Source: Nitrososphaeria archaeon (GTDB lineage Archaea > Thermoproteota > Nitrososphaeria > Geothermarchaeales > JDFR-13). Taken from it: a stretch of DNA of 9,037 bases. The translations under genes were made by a program, and so were the position numbers. The stretch covers positions 1 to 9,037 of the forward strand of contig JALTNJ010000281.1 of the NCBI GenBank assembly GCA_027000765.1, given 5' to 3'. The notes under the pieces are model-generated. The model did not search any database. It had not been told where the DNA came from and saw only the letters and a list, made by a program, of their open reading frames with translations. Of the stretch, positions 1 to 5,621 are shown piece by piece; positions within the stretch are counted from its first letter, which is position 1; every line of letters starts with the position of its first letter.

Positions 1-1
1 T

Positions 2-481
2 GTAAATACCCATCCATTTACATATGGACCCTATGTCTTTATACACAATGGTGAGTTGAAGCGAGACCCAATTATATCGATGGTTCCAGAGGAGTTCAAG
101 AGCCATATATATGGGACAACAGATTCGGAGGCTTACTTCATTTATCTGATTAGTAGGATCTCGGAGAAGGGAGATATTTTGGAGGCTCTTACCGATAGTC
201 TTCCCAGGCTAATTGAGATTGGGGATGGATTAACGATATCAGACATCGGGCCATCGCTGAACTTTGTACTTAGTGAGGGCGATAAGGTGTATGCATTTAA
301 ATGGCGTCTGAAGGATGACGAGACACATTACAGCCTATATTATAGGAGGCTAGGGGATGACGGGTTCCTAGTTTCTTCAGAGCCTCTCGACTCTAGTAAG
401 GATTGGGTTTCTTTTGATAATGGAGAGCTTATAGTAGTTGATAAGGAGTTAAATGAGGAACATATAATTATAAAAACTTAG
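2..481 (+). CDS. Class II glutamine amidotransferase (GATase_4 / YafJ-EgtC-like), C-terminal part, truncated by the window edge
   Basis: The reading frame is open to the left edge, so the true start and the N-terminal catalytic cysteine lie outside the window. A TTG at 56 is not the real start, because the codons before it encode conserved family sequence. That stretch reads NTHPF, then FIHNGEL at about residues 13-19 of the visible part, then GTTDSEA further on. In class II (Ntn-hydrolase) amidotransferases the HNG pair forms the oxyanion hole and the TDSE aspartate helps bind glutamine. The C-terminal SSEPLDSSKDW followed by a hydrophobic strand also fits YafJ/EgtC-like proteins. The family hydrolyses glutamine or related gamma-glutamyl amides; the substrate here is unknown. 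The gene is convergent with the next one and shares 4 bp with it (478-481). It has no evident link to the hydrogenase genes. Family call fairly sure, exact function not. Confidence 0.8.
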   Translation, partial: VNTHPFTYGPYVFIHNGELKRDPIISMVPEEFKSHIYGTTDSEAYFIYLISRISEKGDILEALTDSLPRLIEIGDGLTISDIGPSLNFVLSEGDKVYAFKWRLKDDETHYSLYYRRLGDDGFLVSSEPLDSSKDWVSFDNGELIVVDKELNEEHIIIKT

Positions 482-825
482 TTTCCAACATTCTTCTTCC
501 TCCCTATATATCCCCCGACTGCTCCACCGATTGCTGTAAAGATAATTATATTTAGGCTTGTTAAAGTCGCTCCCCAGCCTATGAATATACTGAGTAATAT
601 CCCTAGGGGACCTAAGAAGGCTAGTCCTAGTAAGATTATTCCACCAACTATGATAAGTATGGATACCAGTCCTCCGACTAAGCCTATAACCAATCCTTTT
701 GCCATGCCTTCTCCCACCAAGTACCCTGGGATGAAGCCGGATAAGAAGGGCCCTAGAATAGGTATCCACCAGAACATTATCGTTAATACGAATACTAGGG
801 CCATTCCCAATATCATCTTCTCCAC
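478..825 (-). CDS. Small multi-spanning membrane protein of unknown function
   Basis: A 115-residue protein that is almost entirely hydrophobic and glycine-rich, with about four predicted membrane helices (roughly residues 3-22, 24-57, 58-82 and 87-108) and a short basic tail, GRKKN. The first helix ends in a WWIPILGPFLSGFIPGYLVG stretch. The GPFLSGFIPGYL pattern recalls small archaeal membrane proteins of unknown function (DUF5518-like), but that is a resemblance only. The start is a GTG at 823-825 preceded by GGAAG about 8 nt upstream; an ATG at 814-816 (residue 4) is the alternative. It lies downstream of nikR on the same strand, with a 101-bp gap that holds its own TATA-like promoter. No residues suggest nickel binding or transport, so a tie to NikR is only positional. 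The gene body shows hydrophobic coding character; the opposite frames do not. Confidence 0.65.
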   Translation of the reverse strand: MEKMILGMALVFVLTIMFWWIPILGPFLSGFIPGYLVGEGMAKGLVIGLVGGLVSILIIVGGIILLGLAFLGPLGILLSIFIGWGATLTSLNIIIFTAIGGAVGGYIGRKKNVGN

Positions 826-895
826 CCACTGATTCTTCCTTTACACTATCCAACTTACCATTATTATGTCAGGTTTAATACTTTAAGAGTAGAAG

Positions 896-910
896 AATAT
901 AAATATATAC
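896..910 (-). promoter_or_regulatory. Candidate TATA box for the small membrane-protein gene
   Basis: On the minus strand this reads GTATATATTTATATT, a good archaeal TATA-like element. Initiation about 25 nt downstream would fall near 877 and leave a leader of about 50 nt before the GTG at 825. This suggests the membrane-protein gene is transcribed separately from nikR. AT-richness makes chance matches common. Confidence 0.4.
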
Positions 911-926
911 TGGTTTTAAAGGCATT

Positions 927-1331
927 TTAATCAATTTTTGATAGTATATGCCTTAGAATCTTTATACCACGCTTCTCCTCCAACTCAACTATTAACGATT
1001 TTATCTTTGATATACTGCCTCTGACAACGATTATCTGTAGGCAATTAGCCTCATCCAGATGTACGTGTAGAGTTGATATAATTATATCTATGTAATCATG
1101 CTGAATATGGGTAAGTTCATGCTCTATATTACCAACATGATGTTCATATACAACCGCGATTATACCAACTGCCTTTCCTTCTTCCAGTAAGGCGCTTCTC
1201 TCCACGATATATATGTTTAAAGCCTCATTTATCAGCCTTGATCTACTTGTGTACCCCATAGCTTCCATGAACCGGTTTAACTTTTCTAACAGATCTTTAT
1301 CAAGTGTAACTCCAGTTTTAACTGTTCTCAT
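927..1331 (-). CDS. nikR: Nickel-responsive transcriptional regulator NikR
   Basis: A 134-residue protein of typical NikR length. The N-terminal ribbon-helix-helix domain (about residues 1-45) has the DNA-contacting strand TVKTGVTL and a YTSRSRLINEAL helix. The C-terminal ACT-like nickel-sensing domain contains VYEHHV (61-66), QHD (77-79) and STLHVHLDEANCL (86-98). The square-planar nickel ligands known from E. coli NikR map to H78 of one subunit and H89, H91 and C97 of the other; all four are present, so it should be a working nickel sensor acting as a tetramer. The ATG at 1329-1331 is preceded by GAGGAG with 7 nt spacing. It is transcribed divergently from the hydrogenase operon across 282 bp. 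NikR usually represses nickel uptake genes; here its position suggests it controls hydrogenase and/or its own synthesis, which is inference. Confidence 0.93.
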   Translation of the reverse strand: MRTVKTGVTLDKDLLEKLNRFMEAMGYTSRSRLINEALNIYIVERSALLEEGKAVGIIAVVYEHHVGNIEHELTHIQHDYIDIIISTLHVHLDEANCLQIIVVRGSISKIKSLIVELEEKRGIKILRHILSKID

Positions 1332-1507
1332 GACCTATCTCCTCAAAATAATATTCAACTATTCCCTTACATATGTAGGTAAAGATAGCTACTGAACATT
1401 TTTCAATTAATGAATAATTTGTTTTACAACGTAATATACTTTAAATACATTTTATATAAAATATCTGAATAATAACAGCGTTAATTTTTCCGCATTAAAA
1501 TAATTTT

Positions 1508-1536
1508 TGTTAAAAATATTAAAAAAATTTTTAACA
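1508..1536. repeat. Perfect 10-bp inverted repeat with 9-bp spacer, candidate operator
   Basis: The arms TGTTAAAAAT (1508-1517) and ATTTTTAACA (1527-1536) are exact reverse complements. The element ends about 32 bp upstream of the likely hydrogenase TATA box. Dimeric or tetrameric ribbon-helix-helix regulators such as NikR bind dyad sites of this general size. In AT-rich DNA such a repeat has an appreciable chance of arising randomly. Confidence 0.45.
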
Positions 1537-1563
1537 TAATATAGCCTATACTCTTAAGTAGGT

Positions 1564-1578
1564 AAACCTTTATATATA
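1564..1578 (+). promoter_or_regulatory. Candidate BRE/TATA promoter of the hydrogenase operon
   Basis: AAACC followed by TTTATATATA matches the archaeal BRE plus TATA arrangement. Initiation about 25 nt downstream would fall near 1597-1600, giving a leader just long enough to include the GAGGG ribosome-binding motif at 1602-1606, 7 nt before the ATG at 1614. A second TATA-like stretch at 1580-1590 is too close to the start to be preferred. Confidence 0.55.
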
Positions 1579-1613
1579 GTTATATATAAAATTAATATCT
1601 TGAGGGTCCTAAA

Positions 1614-2699
1614 ATGAGCATTAGTAGACGTGATTTCTTAAAGATAGCCGCTGCTACAAGCGCGGCTTTCGTGCTGTCGCAGTACAAGGCTGACATAATC
1701 AAGGTCTTTGCCCAGAAGGGGGATTACGTCCATATCTGCTGGTTAAATGGGGCGGCGTGTACAGGCTGTAGCGTTTCACTGGCTCAGGCCGCAGATCCTG
1801 ATCTCCTGGAGGTGTTGATGAGTATAACTACATACACATCTGGATTACCTATTGCCCTTCCAGACTGGATGTATGTCGTCCATCCTGCTTCTGGAACGCT
1901 TGCAGTAGAATATATAAATGATTGGATAGCCCATGAAGGACCTGGACCCAAGATTCTGGTTGTTGAGGGCGCTATGCAGAAACCAGGATTCTGTGAGACT
2001 GGGGGGAGGGACTTTAGAGACTGGGTGAAAGAGGCGGCGGCAGCCGCTGATTACATAGTTGCATTTGGCTCATGTTCTTCATACGGTGGCATTCCACATG
2101 CTAAAGGTAACCCGACGGGAGCCATGGGTGTACAGGACTTCCTAAAGGAAGTTGGTATGGCTGATAAGGCAGCGGGGGTAGTGAACCTACCACGTTGTCC
2201 AGGTCATCCAGATAGCTTAATACTAACTCTAGCCAGTCTATTACAAGGGATAGTGCCAGAACTAGACGAGTATAATAGGCCAAAGGCATTCTACGGAAGG
2301 AATATCCATGAGGAGCAGTGTCCATTCAGAGCCTTCTATGACAGAGGGATATTCGCGGACTATGGCGATAGTGAGCATGGGTGTAGGTTTAAGATCGGGT
2401 GTAAGGGACCCGCTACATGGGCGGATTGTCCAACTCGTAAGTGGAACGACCATACATCCTTCTGTATAGAAGTAGGCGCTCCATGCATAGGATGTTCAGA
2501 GCCAGCCTGGCCTGATGGAGACTATGCACCGTTCTTCGTCGAGCTCCCACAGGTTCCGACGTTACTAGGATATCCTGCTGAGACCTGGGGCACTGCCTTT
2601 GCAGGAGCCGCTGCACTTGGTGTAGCAGTCCACTTAGCCCGTAGAGCGACTAGGAAGAAGGGTGGTGAAGAGGAGAAGAAGGAGGAGGGAGGTGAATAG
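1614..2699 (+). CDS. hyaA: [NiFe] hydrogenase (group 1, membrane-bound uptake type) small subunit, Tat-exported, membrane-anchored
   Basis: A 361-residue electron-transfer subunit. The N-terminus has a twin-arginine motif SRRDFLK (4-10) followed by a hydrophobic stretch, so the folded complex should be exported by Tat. Proximal [4Fe-4S] ligands are C49, C52 (ACTGCS), C154 (GSCSSYGG) and C195 (LPRCPGHPD). Distal cluster ligands are H232, C236, C257 and C263. Medial cluster ligands are C272, C291 and C294, with C284 as a probable fourth. Residues 51 and 159, cysteines in O2-tolerant enzymes, are glycines, so the proximal cluster should be the standard cubane. Residues 325-342 form a C-terminal membrane anchor followed by a Lys/Glu/Gly tail. 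It is first in an operon with the large subunit and cytochrome b. Odd features are the medial cysteine and the H-x3-C distal spacing. The symbol follows the E. coli hya scheme; crenarchaeal literature uses hynS. Confidence 0.95.
   Translation: MSISRRDFLKIAAATSAAFVLSQYKADIIKVFAQKGDYVHICWLNGAACTGCSVSLAQAADPDLLEVLMSITTYTSGLPIALPDWMYVVHPASGTLAVEYINDWIAHEGPGPKILVVEGAMQKPGFCETGGRDFRDWVKEAAAAADYIVAFGSCSSYGGIPHAKGNPTGAMGVQDFLKEVGMADKAAGVVNLPRCPGHPDSLILTLASLLQGIVPELDEYNRPKAFYGRNIHEEQCPFRAFYDRGIFADYGDSEHGCRFKIGCKGPATWADCPTRKWNDHTSFCIEVGAPCIGCSEPAWPDGDYAPFFVELPQVPTLLGYPAETWGTAFAGAAALGVAVHLARRATRKKGGEEEKKEEGGE
2688..2695 (+). promoter_or_regulatory. Strong Shine-Dalgarno for the large subunit
   Basis: GGAGGTGA lies inside the 3' end of the small-subunit gene, 6 nt before the ATG at 2702. 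It overlaps the codons of the EEGGE tail, so the charged tail and the ribosome-binding site share the same bases. It fixes the large-subunit start. Confidence 0.85.
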
Positions 2700-2701
2700 A
2701 G

Positions 2702-4429
2702 ATGCCGTCTTTTAAAGTTGATCCAATAAGTAGGATAGAAGGTCATCTGAAGATAGAGTGTAAGATTGAGAGAGTACCTGATCTTAACAACGAGTATTTC
2801 GTGACAGAGTGCCGAGCACCTGTGACGATGTTCAGGGGCTTCGAGATATTCATGGTCGGTAGAGACCCTAGGGATGCACTGTTATTTACACCGAGGATAT
2901 GTGGTGTATGTCCAAACCCACATAGTATAACTTCTGCAATGGCTCTAGACGATGCTTTTGATGCTGTTCCACCGCCTGCAGCTATCTTAGTTAGGAATAT
3001 AGAGGAGGCGGCTTACTATATCTATGATCACTTGATCCACTTCTACCTATTGATAGGTCCTGAGCTGGGAGTTATAATGGGTCCAGAATATGGAGCTCCT
3101 ATACTGCCTCCAGTAGCGGGTACCGCTGGGCTTGCACAGGGTATTGGAACTCACTATGCAAAGTGTATAGAGGTTCAGAGAAGGGCTAATGAAGTAGTGG
3201 CGATGTGGGGAGGTAAGTTCCCACATGTAACGAGCTATTATCCGGGAGGAGTCCTTGTAGAGCCTACTCTCGATAGGATCACGAATACAATTACCTCGCT
3301 TGTCCCACTATGGGAGTTCGTGGCCTTAACCCATATGCAGGATATAATGAACCTCCTTGAGGCTAATGAGAGGCTTAAAGAGGTTACCGAAGCAGTTCTC
3401 GGCGTGAGAGTCGGGTTGGAGGACATAGGAGTCGGCACGGGTAACTTCTTATCATTTGGAATGATGCCTCAGACTGATAACTATGAGGGAGACTGGCTAG
3501 AGACCTCCAATCGAAATAATTCACTCATCAAAGCAGGCGCGTTTTACGATGGATCTAGACATCCCCTTGATGAGAATAAGATCACTGAGGATGTTAAATA
3601 CTCATTCTATGATGTTCCAGATGGACTACATCCTTGGGATGGTGTGACAGTCCCCAACAAGGATAAGCCCGGTGCATATAGCTGGACTAAGGCGCCTAGA
3701 TATGATAATAAGGTATTTGAAGTCGGTCCCCTAGCAAGGATGCTAAATACATTCGGAATGGAGTGGAGAATCCCAAGGATACATCCAATAACAGGAGAAA
3801 ACTACGGTGATTTCGTATACAAGGTTAGAAACCCCAAGGGATCTGTCTTAGACAGGATTGTCGCAAGGGCAGCATGTGTATTACTGACTGCAAACGCAGT
3901 CTTCCAGTATGTCAATGAACTAGTGAGCCTTGTTAAAGAGGGTAAGACTGAGGTTATGAATAAGAAGCCGGTGCCTAACGAGGCTAAAGGAAGGGGTCTA
4001 TGGGAGGCTCCAAGAGGCGCGTTAAGCCACTGGGTCAAGATCAAGGATCATAAGATTGCTCATTATCAATGTGTCGTACCAGGTACTTGGAACTGGAGTC
4101 CAAGGGATAGTCAGGATAGGCCAGGGCCTGGTGAATCCGCTATTCAATGTGGAACCACTTGGGTGCCCACCCTAAATGTGATTCAGATAGCTAATGCCCT
4201 ATACCCAGGATGGGGAGACGTCTTGGCTCAGGCATTGACAACTCTCAATCCAAAGTATGCAAATCTCAACATGGAGCCTACGGAGACCGGTGAATATGTG
4301 AACGCTACTGTCGCTCTTCTAGTAGTCAGGTCATTCGATCCATGTCTAGCATGTGGTGTCCACATCATAACACCGAATAAGAAGACCTATGTGTTTGAAG
4401 TTGGCCACGGACTATGTAGCATCTATTAG
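2702..4429 (+). CDS. hyaB: [NiFe] hydrogenase (group 1) large, catalytic subunit precursor
   Basis: A 575-residue catalytic subunit holding the Ni-Fe(CN)2CO centre that splits H2. The N-terminal DPISRIEGHLKIE (7-19) is a family signature. The four active-site cysteines are C67 and C70 in RICGVCPNPH and C548 and C551 in SFDPCLACGVH. GLWEAPRGALSHW (about 435-447) and VVPGTWNWSPRD match conserved internal motifs. It lacks a signal peptide and should be co-exported with the Tat-bearing small subunit. Cleavage after H554 by the M52 protease would remove a 21-residue C-terminal peptide. The stretch from GESAI to SFDPC is about 40 residues longer than in E. coli HyaB as I recall it. The gene starts 2 nt after the small-subunit stop, implying translational coupling, and is followed closely by cytochrome b. 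hynL is the crenarchaeal name for the equivalent gene. Confidence 0.96.
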   Translation: MPSFKVDPISRIEGHLKIECKIERVPDLNNEYFVTECRAPVTMFRGFEIFMVGRDPRDALLFTPRICGVCPNPHSITSAMALDDAFDAVPPPAAILVRNIEEAAYYIYDHLIHFYLLIGPELGVIMGPEYGAPILPPVAGTAGLAQGIGTHYAKCIEVQRRANEVVAMWGGKFPHVTSYYPGGVLVEPTLDRITNTITSLVPLWEFVALTHMQDIMNLLEANERLKEVTEAVLGVRVGLEDIGVGTGNFLSFGMMPQTDNYEGDWLETSNRNNSLIKAGAFYDGSRHPLDENKITEDVKYSFYDVPDGLHPWDGVTVPNKDKPGAYSWTKAPRYDNKVFEVGPLARMLNTFGMEWRIPRIHPITGENYGDFVYKVRNPKGSVLDRIVARAACVLLTANAVFQYVNELVSLVKEGKTEVMNKKPVPNEAKGRGLWEAPRGALSHWVKIKDHKIAHYQCVVPGTWNWSPRDSQDRPGPGESAIQCGTTWVPTLNVIQIANALYPGWGDVLAQALTTLNPKYANLNMEPTETGEYVNATVALLVVRSFDPCLACGVHIITPNKKTYVFEVGHGLCSIY

Positions 4430-4434
4430 GTGAT
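4429..4434 (+). promoter_or_regulatory. Shine-Dalgarno of the cytochrome b gene, overlapping the upstream stop
   Basis: GGTGAT begins at the last base of the large-subunit TAG stop. It sits 2 nt before a GTG at 4437 and 5 nt before a second in-frame GTG at 4440. Either GTG can be the start; the protein differs by one residue. Confidence 0.6.
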
Positions 4435-4436
4435 AC

Positions 4437-5090
4437 GTGGTGAAGCGGGTTACGATAAAGAGGCACCTACTAGGTACAAGGATACTGCACTGGGCCATCG
4501 TTATTGAAGGCATTATACTTGGATTGACGGGTATGCAGCTTGGCGGTATCTGGGGGGTCAGAATCTTCCCAGGAGGAGGAGTGTGGGCTATACACGTGGT
4601 CACAGGCCTCGCATGGATCTTCACAGCTCTCTTTCTAGTATATTATCTTGTAGCAACTGGAGAATATAAGTGGTATGACTGTAGAAGGCTACCCTATGCC
4701 TGTCGCTACCTATATCAGGAGATCAAGGCATGGTTCGGACTTGGAGAACATGTGCATGAGCCTATTAAGTACGACAAAGAAAAAGGAGAGTATGTTGAGA
4801 AACTCGTTCCTACTGAGATAATTGTCTGGTGGCTATTCGTGGTGCTAGGCGTGATTATAATGTTCTCTGGGCTGGGCATGGCTTTTCCAGAGCAGTTCCT
4901 ACCCTTGCTACAGCTCTTCGATAGCTTAAAATATGTGTTCGGAGGAGGTGCCTACTCAATAGCGAGGTCAATGCATCTAATAACGATGTTCATAATACTA
5001 GGGATATTCATTCTTCATCTCTATGCAGTGTTCCTCTATAAGATGGTCAGGGGGATAATATTCGGCGATCGTGAGGAGCCGACTATGTAA
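4437..5090 (+). CDS. hyaC: Hydrogenase membrane cytochrome b subunit (HyaC / FdnI-like, di-heme)
   Basis: A 217-residue protein with four membrane helices (about 15-35, 48-74, 127-149 and 178-203). It accepts electrons from the small subunit and passes them to membrane quinone. Histidines H18 and H53 in helices 1 and 2 and H180 and H194 in helix 4 are placed to hold two b-type hemes. The 14-residue spacing in helix 4 equals that of the heme ligands H155 and H169 in E. coli FdnI, and H18 coincides in number. The loop between helices 2 and 3 is unusually long and charged (about 75-125) and contains C82 and C89, which have no known role. It begins 7 nt after the large-subunit stop and completes the structural operon. 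Start GTG 4437 or 4440. Family call is firm; whether it is closer to HyaC or FdnI is uncertain. Confidence 0.88.
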   Translation: MVKRVTIKRHLLGTRILHWAIVIEGIILGLTGMQLGGIWGVRIFPGGGVWAIHVVTGLAWIFTALFLVYYLVATGEYKWYDCRRLPYACRYLYQEIKAWFGLGEHVHEPIKYDKEKGEYVEKLVPTEIIVWWLFVVLGVIIMFSGLGMAFPEQFLPLLQLFDSLKYVFGGGAYSIARSMHLITMFIILGIFILHLYAVFLYKMVRGIIFGDREEPTM

Positions 5091-5103
5091 TCCCGTGGGA
5101 ATC

Positions 5104-5125
5104 TTTTTTTATTCACCTCTTTTTT
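5104..5125 (+). terminator. Oligo-T transcription terminator after the hydrogenase operon
   Basis: T7 at 5104-5110 and T6 at 5120-5125 follow the cytochrome gene by 13 and 29 nt. Archaeal RNA polymerase terminates at such U-runs without needing a hairpin. The TCCC/GGGA arms just upstream (about 5091-5100) are too short to matter. The first run could also act as a T-rich promoter element for the protease gene. Confidence 0.6.
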
Positions 5126-5132
5126 AATAGAT

Positions 5133-5621
5133 ATGAAGATGAATAAACCTCCTTTTATTATAGTTGGAGTAGGTAATATCCTATGTTCTGATGAGGGGAT
5201 CGGCGTCCATATTATCAATAGGCTTAAGGAGATGGATTTACCCGACTACGTTGGCATATATGACTGTGGTACTAATGGTATAGCTGTCTTGGAGGCCTTA
5301 GATGGTTGTAAGAAGGGTATTATCATAGACGCTGTTTCAATGGGGGGGCCTCCAGGTAAGATATATCGATTCACTGTAGATGACATTCTACAAATGGAGG
5401 ATAATCTATTTAAATTAGTTTCACTTCATCAGTTTGATCTTATCTCCACACTAAAGGTAGCGCAGATAACTGATGTATATCATCTTCCTAAGGACATAGT
5501 TATAATAGGTATAGAGGGTAAATCATTTGACTTTAGCCTAGAGTTGACAGATGAGGTTGCAAATGTAATTCCTAATGTAATTAGGATTGTTATGGAGGAG
5601 ATAAAGTCGTTTAAGGGCTAG
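5133..5621 (+). CDS. hyaD: Hydrogenase maturation endopeptidase (peptidase family M52, HyaD/HybD-type)
   Basis: A 162-residue protein, normal for the family. It opens with IIVGVGNILCSDEGIGVH, the GxGNxLxxDxGxG signature. The nickel-sensing residues of E. coli HybD (E16, D62, H93) correspond to E21, D66 (GIIIDAV) and H99 (SLHQFD). The GGPPG loop and the IIGIEG strand are also typical. The enzyme checks that nickel is in place and then cuts the large subunit after the histidine of DPCxxCxxH, here removing 21 residues. It lies 42 nt after the cytochrome gene beyond two T-runs and has no SD. A T-rich element about 25 nt upstream would make its mRNA leaderless. A second ATG at 5139 is possible. 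The stop overlaps that of hypB on the other strand. Because it sits next to this operon, it is probably specific for this large subunit. Confidence 0.93.
   Translation: MKMNKPPFIIVGVGNILCSDEGIGVHIINRLKEMDLPDYVGIYDCGTNGIAVLEALDGCKKGIIIDAVSMGGPPGKIYRFTVDDILQMEDNLFKLVSLHQFDLISTLKVAQITDVYHLPKDIVIIGIEGKSFDFSLELTDEVANVIPNVIRIVMEEIKSFKG

Larger units (their letters stand above)
1332..1613. promoter_or_regulatory. AT-rich divergent control region between nikR and the hydrogenase operon
   Basis: This 282-bp region has no credible gene and must hold the promoters for both directions. Visible elements are a 10-bp palindrome TACATATGTA (1368-1377) close to nikR, a 14-bp palindrome ATTTTATATAAAAT (1449-1462) that could be a TATA box read in either direction, a 10-bp inverted repeat (1508-1536), and the 9-bp direct repeat GTAGGTAAA at 1375-1383 and 1558-1566, one copy near each gene. 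The nikR promoter is not clear-cut; candidates lie between 1407 and 1462 on the minus strand. Because the region is very AT-rich, each palindrome alone could be chance. Confidence 0.6.

Noticed and set aside
56..481. Complete gene starting at the TTG at 56
   Set aside because: The upstream codons are open to the window edge and encode the conserved HPF and HNG motifs of class II amidotransferases, so the gene is a fragment and not complete.
449..853. Minus-strand 134-codon frame overlapping the membrane-protein gene
   Set aside because: It is Arg-rich with no family resemblance and covers the same DNA as a frame with clear membrane-helix coding character.
1449..1462. 14-bp palindrome as a specific operator
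   Set aside because: It consists only of A and T and is centred on TATATA, so a TATA box or chance explains it as well as an operator.
1614..2699. O2-tolerant hydrogenase with a six-cysteine proximal cluster
   Set aside because: The two extra cysteine positions (residues 51 and 159) are glycines, so the special [4Fe-3S] cluster is not expected.
5091..5100. Hairpin terminator from the TCCC/GGGA arms after the cytochrome gene
   Set aside because: The stem is only 4 bp with a 2-nt loop; the T-runs alone are the better signal.
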